From positions 7,401,219 through 7,465,218 of the forward strand of contig CM046341.1 in assembly GCA_025403435.1 (NCBI GenBank): a DNA stretch of 64,000 nucleotides, in the 5' to 3' direction. A program made the translations under genes and the position numbers. Under the pieces are notes generated by a model, which worked only from the letters and a program-made list of their open reading frames with translations, had not been told where the DNA came from and ran no database searches. Below, one piece after another: positions 1-10,769 of this stretch. The DNA is from Artocarpus heterophyllus. Taxonomy: Eukaryota > Streptophyta > Magnoliopsida > Rosales > Moraceae. The stretch's first letter is position 1. Every line of letters starts with the position of its first letter.

Positions 1-1728
1 GTTCCGAATGAAACCGTTTCGATCAGTGTAGAAAAACCAAACAAACCTAAACAACAACCTCAGGGGCTTCGGCGTAGTGGGAGGATCGGGCGTCAACTTG
101 AGAGGTATATGTTCAATGGGGAGGTCTTCTTGGCTAAACCAGATGAACATGACAGGGATCCTTATACTTACGCAGAAGCTATGGAGGATGTTGATTCAAA
201 ACTCTAGACAGAGGCCATGAACACAGAGATGAAGTCTATGGAGACTAATCAGGTCTGGAAGCTTGTGGATCTTCCTGAAGGGGTAAAACCCATAGGGTGT
301 CAGTGGATCTACAAGAGGAAAAGAGGAGTGGATGGAAAGGTCAAAACCTTTAAGGTTAGACTGGTAGCTAAGGGTTATACACAAAAGGAAAGAATCGATT
401 ATGAGGAAACCTTTTCTCCTGTAGCCATGCTTAAGTCCATCCAGATTCTCTTATCCATAGCTGCCGCTCTCGACTACGAGATTTGGCAGATGAATGTCAA
501 GACGGCTTTTTTGAATGGCTGTCTTGTTGAGTCCATTTATATGGAACAACCAGACGGGTTCAAGGTCACGGGTCAAGAGGGTAAGGTTTGTAAGCTGCTA
601 AAGTCAATTTATGGACTCAAGCAGGCTTCTCATTCTTGGAACATAAGATTTAATTAGGTGATCAAGACTTATGGGTTCTCACAAAATGTGGATGAACCAT
701 GTGTTTACAAACACATTAAAGATGGGAAGGTGGTTTTTCTGCTGCTCTATGTAGATGACATTCTGCTAATTGGCAATGATGTTGGGGCATTGTCATCGGT
801 CAAATTATAGTTGACCAATTAGTTTGACATGAAGGATTTAGGTGAGGTTAATTTTATTCTCGGTATCTAGATCTTGTGGAATAGGACGAACAAAATGATA
901 GCTTTGTCCTAGGCCGGCTACATAGATAAAATTCTCAGGAGGTTTGCAATGCAGGATTCTAAGAAAGGTGGGCAACCATCTAGATCTTGGATTACTCTTT
1001 CTAAGAAAGACTCTCCAAAGTCTTATGAAGAAAGAGAATACATGAAGAATGTGTCTTATGCTTCGACAGTGGGTAGTCTCATGTATGCCATGCTTTGCAC
1101 ACGACCGGATATTAGCTATGCGATCGGGATTGTAAGTCGATTTCAGGCGGATCAAGGACCGAACCATTGGGTTGCGGTAAAGCATGTTTTCAAGTACCTA
1201 AGAAGGACTCGAGGGTATATGCTTGTATATTCAGGTGAGGATCTGACTTCTCTAGGATATACTGACTTAGATTTTTAATCCTGTCTAGATTCTAAGAAAT
1301 CGACTTCGGGTTTTATGTTTACTCTAGGCGGCGGTGCCATTAGTCAGAGAAGTGCGAAACAAGGTTGCACTTCAGATTCAACGATGGAGGCCGAGTATGT
1401 GGCAGCTAGTGATGCTTCAGAAGAAGCAGTGTGGCTTCGCAAGTTCCTTGGAGATCTTGAGGTTGTTCCTGGTCTAAATAAGGCAGTATCACTGTACTGT
1501 GATAACAGTGCGGCAGTTAAGGAACCAAGATTTCACAAGAAGAGTAAGTATATCGATCGAAAGTATCATGTGATAAAAGACTTCGTTGAGGGCGGGCATG
1601 TCATGGTGTGCAAGATCGCATCAGAGGACAATTTAGCTTATCCATTTACGAAAACACTTATTGAGAGAGTCTTTGAGAGACATGAGGAAGCTATGGGGAT
1701 GCGAGATTTGTCATATTTACTCACTTAG
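1..1728 (+). pseudogene. Ty1/copia polyprotein remnant (reverse transcriptase + RNase H)
   Basis: This is the 3' part of a copia pol gene. It is read in one frame from base 1 to the stop at 1726-1728, with the 5' part cut off by the window edge. The reverse transcriptase (RVT_2 type) is visible from about 230, with FKVRLVAKGYTQ, LKSIYGLKQASHSW and the catalytic YVDD box in LLLYVDDILLIGND at about 745-785. RNase H follows, with STMEAEYVAASDA (about 1378-1416) and the CDNSAA and HVIKDFV segments. The frame is broken by seven stops at 205, 655, 808, 820, 868, 910 and 1276 (six TAG, one TAA), yet I see no frameshift over 1.7 kb. The element would have copied its own RNA into DNA; this copy cannot make a full-length product. 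The family assignment is secure; the exact lineage is not determined. Confidence 0.95.
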
Positions 1729-1730
1729 TG

Positions 1731-1742
1731 CAAGCGAAAGAT
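1731..1742 (+). other. Polypurine tract of the copia element
   Basis: CAAGCGAAAGAT lies directly between the pol stop codon and the TG that opens the LTR. This is the place and form of the copia plus-strand primer; many relatives read CAAGTGGGAGAT. Some purines look mutated. Confidence 0.7.
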
Positions 1743-3178
1743 TGTTAGACATGTACACCCTAAGGAGTAAAAATGTAATATGTTTTTGGAGACATTTTTA
1801 TCAACAAAGAATTTATTCATTATTTATATACCAAATCTTGTCCTCTTTACGTTCATATTTGTTGAATATATGTTAAGCAAATAATAGTTTGAGACTGTCA
1901 GTCTAAACCTTAAGAATTGGGCATATGATGAACGGATTATGCGGAAGACACGATTCTTAAGGTGATGGTCTAAATCATACGATCCGCAATCGAGGAAATA
2001 AAGTTGGGCGCTTTATTCATGCAAAGATTGTTATGTTGTCTATATTCCTTTTGAGAGATAGTTTGTCTTGACCATCGGAGGTGGACTCCATGAATAGAAA
2101 CATTGGCACGTTGTCATAAGTGACGATGTGTTGAATCAGGACATAAAGTGAATTGATTTGGATTAATAATTTTGTCTTAGTAAATAGATTCACTTTGGAC
2201 AATCATTTGTGTTGTATCTTAATCCTAAGATGAATAATGGGCCTGTTGTCTTGACTTATGTCTTTTGATGTACCAAAGGGTGACATCCACATCTTAATAG
2301 TGGTATACATGTCGGTACATTAGAGGCATGACTCTTGATGGCGTAGACTTGTTATTCATAGATATAGAATTCATAGCTCCTTTTTAGGAGTAATAATATC
2401 CTCTTATATGCGTTATCATGTAATTGAAAAACTGAAGCGCTCAACCATTTGGATACATAGGTGTAGCCGAATGATATACTGTCTTTGGATGGTAAGTTTT
2501 TTGATGGTGAGATGATAGAACGAAAGATAAAAATAATCAGGAATGTAAGATAGAACTTGTCCTTAAGCCGATTATGGATTATCATATAGGGATACGATAC
2601 ACTATGATATGTCATGGAGACTTAGCTATACGGGCTTTGTAATTCTATGTAGTTCGAGGGTGCAGCTCTAAGCTTTTAGTGGAATAGCATTAGAGTTGAT
2701 AATTATGAAATGTATATCTGGGATATTGGGTTTCGTAATTATCGGGAGCTTGAACTATGTAGGTCCATTTGGTCCCCTTTGTTAGCTTACAATATCCTGT
2801 AACGAACGACGTGTTTTTTCAATAATTCGTGACTTATGTCAGATTTATCAGATTGGTTAAAATTTGGAAGAATTAAATAATTCATGTCTGTTTATCGGTT
2901 GAATTAATTTTGTAATAAAATTAATTCTAGATAAACTCGTTGAATTATTGGGATCAGATAATTCTTGTTTGTTTATCGGTTGATTTAATTTTGGATAAAT
3001 TAGATCAGAATAAACTTGTAAAATTATTGGGAATTGATTTATTTTCTTAGAGATTATCTAGATAAAGTTGTTTTGATCAGATAACTTCTCTATTGGGTTA
3101 TTTGAATTAAAACTGAGACTTTATTCTATAGAATCTCGGGTGGAAAATAAAAGATTCGTGAAATTTTTTATTCGGCAG

Positions 3179-3235
3179 TTCGGCCTGCCGATGGGACCTG
3201 TTCGGCCTGCCGATCAGGTGGTTCGGCCTGCCGAT
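3179..3235 (+). repeat. Three tandem TTCGGCCTGCCGAT boxes in the copia LTR
   Basis: Exact 14-bp copies start at 3179, 3201 and 3222, with periods of 22 and 21 bp, close to two helical turns. A partial copy (TTCGGCAG) precedes them at 3171. Each core CGGC-CT-GCCG is a short inverted repeat. They are GC-rich islands in AT-rich DNA, 120-170 bp upstream of the LTR TATA box, so a protein-binding array is plausible. The same motif recurs in an LTR at about 60.3 kb. Confidence 0.85.
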
Positions 3236-3349
3236 CAGTGAAGGATAAGATCACGTGTTTCCACATAGATCTTATCAAACATTGATCCGAATTTGACTAT
3301 GATTTGAGTTTTGGGACTTAATCTGATAAGGACTGACCCTAGGACCAAC

Positions 3350-3363
3350 CTCTATAAATAGGG
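3350..3363 (+). promoter_or_regulatory. TATA box of the copia LTR promoter
   Basis: CTCTATAAATAGGG is a canonical plant TATA box in the expected place within the LTR (U3/R boundary). Confidence 0.7.
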
Positions 3364-3752
3364 AGTGATTCTCATAAGTTACTTAGATCAATTGAGAGAT
3401 TAAGAGTGATACTCTATTGGTGAGAATCTAAAAAACTCCCTGAGAGCTTTTGTTCACAAATCACAAACACTTGCTTTGGGTTCTCTCGATTGGTTGGAAG
3501 GAGAGTCACCGGTGGAAGAGCTGTACGTGTGAGCCCACACTCACTCCGGTCGTGGATAGAGAATAGCAAAGAAGACCAGTTGGTTGAGGCTCTTCTGGAA
3601 CGTTATTTCTCTTCATAGATTACGGAGGTTCTTCGGCACACAAAGGTTAGTAAGATATGGTTAATTTATACATATAGCATGTCAAACTTGTGTTTTGAAA
3701 ATTACTCTGATATAAAATTTTTAAAATTCCGCTGCGCACTCTTTTTCCAACA

Positions 3753-5480
3753 TGATCAAGTGCTTAATCACCGGATGAAAATTCTACTTGGTCCATTAAA
3801 GTTATATTGACTTGTCTTAAGGCAAAATTCTTTTAACTTCTATACTTTTTTCTCACTTGTTCAACTTATTATCTAATATCTTGGTTTATTGTTGTGCCTT
3901 CTAATTGAAAGTTCACGGTTATTCCTAAATTGGTTCAACATGCATGGTATGACTAAGCTTGTCATATTGTTGTTATCCTTGTAATTCTCACTGAAATGTG
4001 CTCATAAGCTCCAAACTTATACTTCTTATGAACTTAATGGTGTAGTTGTGAAAATTTTTTTAAGTAATTATATTTATTAATTACTAGGTTATTCCAGACA
4101 CTACAAGGTCTATGCCACCTCCTAAGTCCCTTGCCGCCGCCGTCGCCTCTCCTTGCTCCGCTCTTCTCTTTGTTTACCCAAACTCTTTCTCTCCATAACT
4201 CTACCCATCATGCCACGACCCCTACCGACTACCACCAACCACCATTAACTACCGCCACTCACTACCGCCTATAATCACCTCAGTTTTGTGGTGATTAAAT
4301 GTCAGTTTTTTTTTTGTCTTTGTTTTGTTTTTAAGAATTTGGTTTAATTAGGTGTTAATTTGATAAATAGTTATTAATTTGATTAGTTACTTAATTTTTA
4401 TTTTAGGTTTTGTAATTGGATTTATAGTGAAGTTTGATTTTTTTTTTTTGTTAATGTATTGAAAAATTGTTGAATGTAATTAATTTTGATAAATTTGGAT
4501 TATGATGTTTTTGTGTTTGGTTTTAGTTTTGGATATGTTAATTAGATAGATTTTGAATTAGTTTAATAGGTAATTTCAATATGTAAATTAGTTTTGAAAT
4601 TAATAGGCTTTAGATTTGATTAGTTTTCATGTTAGTTTTGATTACTATAGTTTTAATGTTAGTATTGAATATGTTTTGATTATGTGTGATTATGTTATGA
4701 TATTCTTTGTAATATATTATGTTGAATATGTGGTGGTTGTTAATAAGATTGCATAGTTTGTAATCATAAATAACGTAAGTTATCCAAGAGTAATAATGAA
4801 TAATATCAAGGTTAATCGTTATAAAAAGTTGGTACTAAAATTATTTTATGAATAATATCAAGGTTAATTGGTATAAAAAGATGGTACTAAAATTAGTTTT
4901 TTTGACAGGAAGCGGAAAAATTACCTAATAGTAATAAAAAAGTAGAGTAATTAATAATAATTAACCTAAATACAATTATTAAGTTAAATGAAATAAGCGT
5001 TACTTAAAGACAATTAATGAAAAATGATTAATTATTAGAAATTAAATTATATATAATTAGTTAGTAATAATAATTAATTTAAAAATTTAGTAATAATAAG
5101 GGAATGAGGATTAATAAAGATTAAATATTTAACAGGTAAAGCAGTTAACTGATAAAAAATAATCGGTAGCAATTAACAAAGTTATTATGAAAAATTTAAA
5201 AACTTAATAATTATTGAACATGAAACTAATAATAATTAGTTTAATGTAATAATAAAAAATAATTATTTAATAATGAATTATTTAGTAATAGTTAAGTAAA
5301 ACAAATAGATAGTAACAATTAATAAGTAATAATATTTAATAAGTAACAATTAATAAAAATTACATAAAATTGAACAAAACTTGAAAAGATTAAATAACAC
5401 TTGATAAAATTAGACAAATATTATGAAAATGTGTTAGCTCTGTTCTATTAGATAACAATTATGAAACTTTATAATAATGA
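3753..5480. other. AT-rich stretch with no gene recognised
   Basis: A short C-rich piece (about 4100-4275, CCGCCGCCGTCG and ACCACC runs) breaks otherwise very AT-rich DNA. 4900-5400 is low-complexity TAATAA/TTAATT. It may be the 5' non-coding part of the decayed CACTA element that follows, but I see no left terminus. Confidence 0.5.
4798..4901. repeat. 52-bp direct tandem duplication
   Basis: Two adjacent copies (4798-4849 and 4850-4901) both begin GAATAATATCAAGGTTAAT and carry TATAAAAAGNTGGTACTAAAAT. They differ at only a few bases. Confidence 0.85.
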
Positions 5481-5699
5481 TGTGCAGCATATGTGGATCA
5501 GTTGCCCCTTGTGTTGGATCAGTTGGGGGAGTTGAGCCCCCCACCAGGACATCTGACCACGTTACTGTCCCATTGTGAGTCAGTATGAATTTTCAATATT
5601 TCAATTTTTTCATATCTTTATTGATGTATTTTAATTCATAAACCTTAAATATACAGCATTGGTACCTCCCTTGTCGTAGGGTAGGGGGAATTAAGGGGT

Positions 5700-6910
5700 G
5701 TAGATATCGCCGAACGGTTAGATTTACATGGAAAATTATCTATGTAGTTTGACAAAATTGGCGACACTATGAAAGTTGTTGATGACAATGCTATCTGGCT
5801 TGCAAGTGCGGTGGGTGTACACATGAGGGATTATGTACCACCTTATTATGACAACTAGAGACTCATCCCAATGCAAGATAATAAGAAGATTCCTAACTGC
5901 ATGATGATAATACCCTTTTTTTAATTTCAATTCTTTTATGCTCGTTGTGAAGCTTTTTTTTTATTTTTTATTTTTATAAACTTATCAATAAAAATGCAAC
6001 AATGGTTTAAGATTAACCTAACATGTGAATTGGTTGCGTACATTATGCGTGAGGCCCAAAAATGCTAACTGGATGAAAGTGCGATCTCCATAGAAGGCTA
6101 GAATGCCTATATATATTAGAGAACCTAACCATTGGCAGCTATGTCGTGATCGGTTTAAGTTGCCGCAATTTCAAGTTTATTAATATGGTTAACATTGTAT
6201 ATTGTATTATAACACTACAACTTTTTTCATTACAAGCTAGATTCCAAACAAATGCAGTAAACCGCAAAGAGTCCAAGGGGGCAACCTATCAAGGGCAATC
6301 ATCTTACTTTCAAAATCGGTACAGAAAGGTAAGCAACTATATAAAGTTTTATTAAATAATTTTTATTAAAAAAATAATTGAACCCAATTACTAATCTAAT
6401 ATTACAAATAATCCTGAGACATGACAGTTGCAATCGTTGATTGATAACTGGCATGGCCAACATTTTCGCCTACTGTCGAAAATATGATATTATTTTATAA
6501 CTATTTCATTTGTTAATTATTAATTTTCTTTACTTCTAATTATAAGACCCAGTGGTTGACGAAAGGCAAACTTAAGTGTTGTAGTCCGGATCAAGCTCTT
6601 CTACCCCTATCGTCGATGAGGTTGTCATTCTTGAAAACATGCTTAGGTCACCGAAAGTGAGTGGAACCTATACTGAGTTAGAGATGGTTGGGTTCTAGTT
6701 CTTCTTCTTTAGGATCATAGTCTGGGTTCTAGCACGCTCAATTTCCTCTGGATGTGCAATAGTAGCTTGCATAAATACACACCACTAACTTGGAGATGAT
6801 TGCTCAAATGTGGCAATTTAATCCAAGACTTAATGTTAATATCCTTCCACCCCCACCTTCGCCCCTCGCGCCCCACTCCCATTGTGCCTCCTCCTGATGA
6901 TGATGAGGAA
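5700..6910 (+). pseudogene. Decayed TnpA-like (Transposase_24 type) gene of a CACTA element
   Basis: Pieces of the plant En/Spm accessory transposase can be read on the plus strand in changing frames. At about 5770-5890 there is ASAVGVHMRDYVPPYY followed by RLIPMQ, which resembles the family pattern xVGVxxRxxVPxxxxDWRxIP with Trp replaced by a stop. At about 6129-6185 NHWQLCRDRFKLPQFQ is followed by NAVNRKESKGATYQGQSSYF, resembling the NAxNRxKxxxxHTxGxxSF segment. At about 6795-6890 there is a proline-rich tail. Frameshifts and stops make it a relic. The family call rests on remembered motif patterns, so confidence is moderate. Confidence 0.5.
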
Positions 6911-7254
6911 GACAATGAAAAATGTTTACTTAGGGGATTAAATGGTGTGTATTTTATTAGAAATTCTTGTTTATTTACTATTAGACCTTATGTAGTGTAT
7001 GTTTTAATTTATGTTATGTTTTTTGACCTGATCATTGGATTCTTATTAATTGTTATTCCATTTATGTTATTTTAGTTAAATAATTAATACTTATTAATAA
7101 ATATATTTAATTAAATAATATGTTATATAAAAAATAAAGACAAATATTTTTAATAAAAAATTTAACTCAAATAATTTGGTACTGATAAACTAATTTAAAA
7201 TTAATTAATTATTTTCTTTTTTAAAAAAAATAAAATGATTTAGTGAAATGTGTT

Positions 7255-7665
7255 GCCACTAATTGTTGGATTGGTCAAACATATAGCTAAAACTGTAATG
7301 ACTAACAAAAATTTTTCAAAAGTATTTTAAAAAATCTAAAACTTTTAGCAACAACAAATTTAAAAATGTCGTCTTCATAAGTTTTACTGATGTCATACTG
7401 CATCTGTTCTTCGTAATTTGAAATATCGACTATATGCCGTTGCTAAAACTTAGTAACGACTATGAGCAAATTCAAAAATATAGTCGTTGTAAGTGTTGTT
7501 GATGTCATGTTGTATCTATTCATTGTAACATGAAATAGCTTAATGACGACACGTAGTTGTGGCTAAGATATTTTAGCAACTGTTTTTTGCAACTTCTGTC
7601 ATCGCTAAATTCTTTAATAGTGATGTCAACTTAATTTTTAGTGACGACGAATTTTTGTTGCAGTG
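7255..7665 (+). mobile_element. Right terminal/subterminal region of the decayed CACTA element
   Basis: The DNA ends in GAATTTTTGTTGCAGTG at 7665, whose reverse complement CACTGCAACAAAAATTC is a CACTA-type terminus. Inside lie subterminal repeats: two diverged copies about 120 bp apart (about 7350-7425 and 7470-7535) containing TGATGTCATNNTGNATCT, plus several AACGACTA/TTAGCAAC motifs. No matching left end is visible. Confidence 0.6.
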
Positions 7666-7668
7666 AAA

Positions 7669-8440
7669 GACTTTCTTTCTTCTTGTGGATAAAAGGATAA
7701 TAATTCCCCTGCAAAAATAAACTAGCAAAAAAATATAATTCTCTGCAATAATTGTAATCGTATACTAAAGATAAGTTGGTCTTAGATTTGGCTAATTTTT
7801 GTGCACAATAACATATACCACGTATGATTAAGAAATTAGATACATATTTTTTAGGAACAATATTTACAAAAAGGAAATTCTACTTACCTTTTTTACCCCA
7901 GCAAAAAATTTTTTCGACTAGAATTCTAATTACCAATGGAAATCAAAATTCTTATTGGCACACGAATTCAATATCCCAAATACAACCTACTCGTTGGCCT
8001 CACAATTCTAACCTTAAAATCAAGCACAAATTTATATTCTTTAATGACGGCGCAAGAAATCAAATTCTTAACCAAACTCAACTTGACAGGGTCGGTGCAT
8101 GAGTAAATATTTAAAGAAGTTTAAATACTATTAATTAAACAAAATTCAAAATTTATGCTTTCTTCAAAAATAATCGTAAGTCCTTGAATGATTATAAATT
8201 AACAATAGTCTGAATAAATATATTTAATTTCACTATCAAATAATAAAGTATTTTATCTATTAAATAGTGATATACTTTCTAATAACACTAAAAGGCATAA
8301 TACAAAAAGGGAAAACCCGTTAAAAATTATACTTATTATCGATCTAGATCTGTTGTGAATTTTTTTTTTCTTCTAGTGCAACGGTTACAATAATGTTTTT
8401 TTTTTTTTAAGATGTGAAGAGAAAAATTAACTCCAGCCTC
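7669..8440. other. Intergenic, nothing recognised
   Basis: AT-rich DNA without a convincing coding region; the 92-codon ORF at 7824-8102 has no recognisable domain. Confidence 0.4.
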
Positions 8441-8454
8441 TCACTATTTAAATG

Positions 8455-8572
8455 TAAAAATAAACTTATATATTTGTATAGATGTTGGACTACCTCATTT
8501 AACAGGTTAAACTTTTAAGATGGAAACTTAAGTCCTTAAAAAATTTAATGTTTATTATTGTATCAGAGTCCA
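8455..8572 (+). repeat. LTR/primer-site relic (copy 1)
   Basis: GATGTTGGACTACCTCATTT, AGGTTAAACTTTTAAGA and then TTGTATCAGAGTCC resemble a plant LTR-to-PBS junction, where tRNA-iMet primers pair with TGGTATCAGAGCC. A similar stretch without the primer site lies at 9105-9185, so this may be a very old small LTR element. Confidence 0.35.
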
Positions 8573-8672
8573 ATAAATTCAAACGAGTAGACTGATATCT
8601 CTAAACAGAACACTACCTTGCACAGGTGTAGGTAGAATAAACCCACCTTTCATATCATTAAATATATAAAAA

Positions 8673-9087
8673 GAGTCATCAACACCATTAGTCCCTAAAA
8701 TATAAGCGTAGTTACACTTTGATCCTTAAACTTTTAATTTTTGCCAGTTGAGGTTCCTGCCATTAAGTTGATTTAAAACTTAACGTAAATAATCACATTC
8801 ATATCACATAATACATTAAAAGATTACATACATAGTTACAATAAGTGCAAAATGCTCTAGGTTTTAATGGTTTTGATAATAAGAATAAGAATATTTTGCA
8901 CATAGCATTATGATTTCTATAAAATTTTCCGTGATGAGTGCATCATTAGCTATGTTAGATCAATTGAAGTGTCAATGACTAAAACTATGAAAAAACAAAA
9001 GCTTAGTACTAATTTGTCAAAATTAAAAGTTTAGAGACTAAAATATCATTATACTTATAATTCAAGGATTAGGAGTACTGATAACTC
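8673..9087. mobile_element. 415-bp MITE with long terminal inverted repeats
   Basis: The left end GAGTCATCAACACCATTAGT pairs with the reverse complement of the right end, GAGTTATCAGTACTCCTAAT. Similarity continues inward for about 85 bp through CTAAACTTTTAATTTT. It has no coding capacity. Long TIRs suggest a Mutator-like MITE, but I cannot find a clean 9-bp target duplication. Confidence 0.65.
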
Positions 9088-9104
9088 AATAAAATAAAAT
9101 ATAA

Positions 9105-9185
9105 AATATAAAAACCTTATATAGATATTAGACCACCCACTTTATACAGGCTAGGATGAAAGTTCAACCTCTTAAAAAGTCCAAT
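9105..9185 (+). repeat. LTR-like relic (copy 2)
   Basis: CTTATATAGATATTAGACCACC and the following CTTTATACAGGCTAGGATGAAAG parallel the stretch at 8455-8540 in the same orientation. The MITE 8673-9087 sits between them. Confidence 0.3.
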
Positions 9186-9189
9186 TTCC

Positions 9190-10300
9190 ATGGAAAGAAT
9201 GGCTTAGAGCACTTTCTAAAATAAAATGGCTCAGAAGAGATTGTTCATATATTTTTTTTCTTGTTATGTGTAAAAGATGGTAATTGATCTCGCATGAAGT
9301 CAATTTAGAAAAAGCTTTCCTCTATGGTGAAAAAGGCAATCATATGTACGTGTGAAAAAGACTAAGATATACCCAAATCAATTAATTCATGCAACATCAA
9401 TCTTTTCAACTACTTTAATTTCAAGAAACCCGATTCTTTTTCTTCTTTTAATTAAAGGTTACGCTAATTGACAATTGTACACCTTTAAAACAAGGACTTG
9501 TGAAGTCCCAAATTTCTTTCTTTTCCACTTCATGGTCAAAATACAAGCCAATGATAGCCATTCAAAGTGAATAAAATAAGCTGCAATTAAAGAACTAGAA
9601 GATGGCATGAGACAAAGAAACACTGATTTGATCTCAATCCAATGAGAAAAAGTACACGGAATCTGACTATGAAATATTCACTATATGCATACATATTGAC
9701 AGTATTCTTTTGACCTCGTGGGGCGTTATTACAAAAAAAAAAACTGAACTTTAATAATAGTTTTTAGCAAAAACTTTAAGTGAAAGTGTTTTTTTTTTTG
9801 TAATGCGTCCTAAAAACAACACTAATATTAGCTATCGGGCTATCAAAGAAAATTAGTAAGAAAATAAAAGATAGAAAAAGATAATATGCCTACGTCTACA
9901 GATTAGGGGAGCCAAAAAATAAAAAAAAGAAGCATTAGCAAGGAGCGTTATGAATGGGCTTTATATAAATACATATTACAAAATCATATAAATAGCTAGG
10001 TAAGTTAGCCGAAACTAAAATTAAGACATTTCATAATACAAAATTAAATACAAATAAAATTAAAACTATTAATAAAGAAACTTTCCCTAATATGTCCCTT
10101 CATGATAGAGCTTTGATAGGAGATTCTAAGTAAGGATCTTTTCATTTGCTTTTTTTTCTTGCCTTATCTTTTGCTTTTTTTAGTGCTTTAAAGAGAAAAT
10201 AAAGATATAAGGGAATAGTTGCACAGAGATGACAATCATAGAGGATGCTCGAATACAAAAAAAAAAGGATAAGGTGGAGTTGTTAAAAATGCACGTCTTG
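9190..10300. other. Intergenic, nothing recognised
   Basis: AT-rich DNA with poly-A/T runs; no domain-bearing ORF, RNA gene or element boundary seen. Confidence 0.4.
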
Positions 10301-10760
10301 AGAATAGAAGATTCATAGCCTAAAGGTTTGGAGGCACATGAGCTTAGGAGATGGAGGCGCGCGACCTAATGTATGAAGGCTCACAACCTTAGAGAGCGTA
10401 GCACACTGGCTAAGGTTTGGCGGCTCTTGACGTGATAACAACAACAAATGAGAAGGTAAAAGGAATCCTAACAAGGTTTGAAGAGTAAAATTCATAGCAA
10501 CATCCACACTTTCTTGTGACAATGAAGGTGAATATCAATCTCTAGGCTCCTTTTATAAGAGAGATTGTAATATATCTCTCAAATATAAAATGACACATTT
10601 GAATTTTTACGTTTTTATGTAGAAAACGTAACTAGTGTGTGCCACAGCACTAGAAAGTTGGGTGCTGCGGCACTGAAACATTAGTCGTGGCGCCTGTTTG
10701 TGTTTCTTCAAATATTGAAGAGTTGTGACATAACGTTGTTTCGACTGTTGTGTTATTTGG
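10300..10760 (-). repeat. Possible LTR or promoter fragment, minus strand
   Basis: Reading the minus strand, repeated CAGTGCCGCAGCAC/AGTGCTGTGGCAC boxes (10625-10690) are followed by CTTATAAAAGGAG at about 10545-10557 and then a leader-like segment. This order resembles LTR promoters elsewhere in the window. The 69-codon ORF at 10313-10522 has no recognisable domain. Ends are not defined. Confidence 0.3.
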
Positions 10761-10769
10761 TTATATAAA

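Larger units (their letters stand above)
1743..3752 (+). repeat. 3' LTR of the copia element (2010 bp)
   Basis: The LTR opens with TGTTAGA straight after the polypurine tract and closes with TCCAACA, a near-perfect terminal inverted repeat (TGTTRGA/TCYAACA). A promoter-like CTCTATAAATAGGG lies at 3350-3363, with a transcribed leader type sequence after it. Three copies of TTCGGCCTGCCGAT lie about 120-170 bp upstream of the TATA box. The 5' LTR is outside the window, so the target duplication cannot be confirmed; TGATC follows the LTR. Confidence 0.85.
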
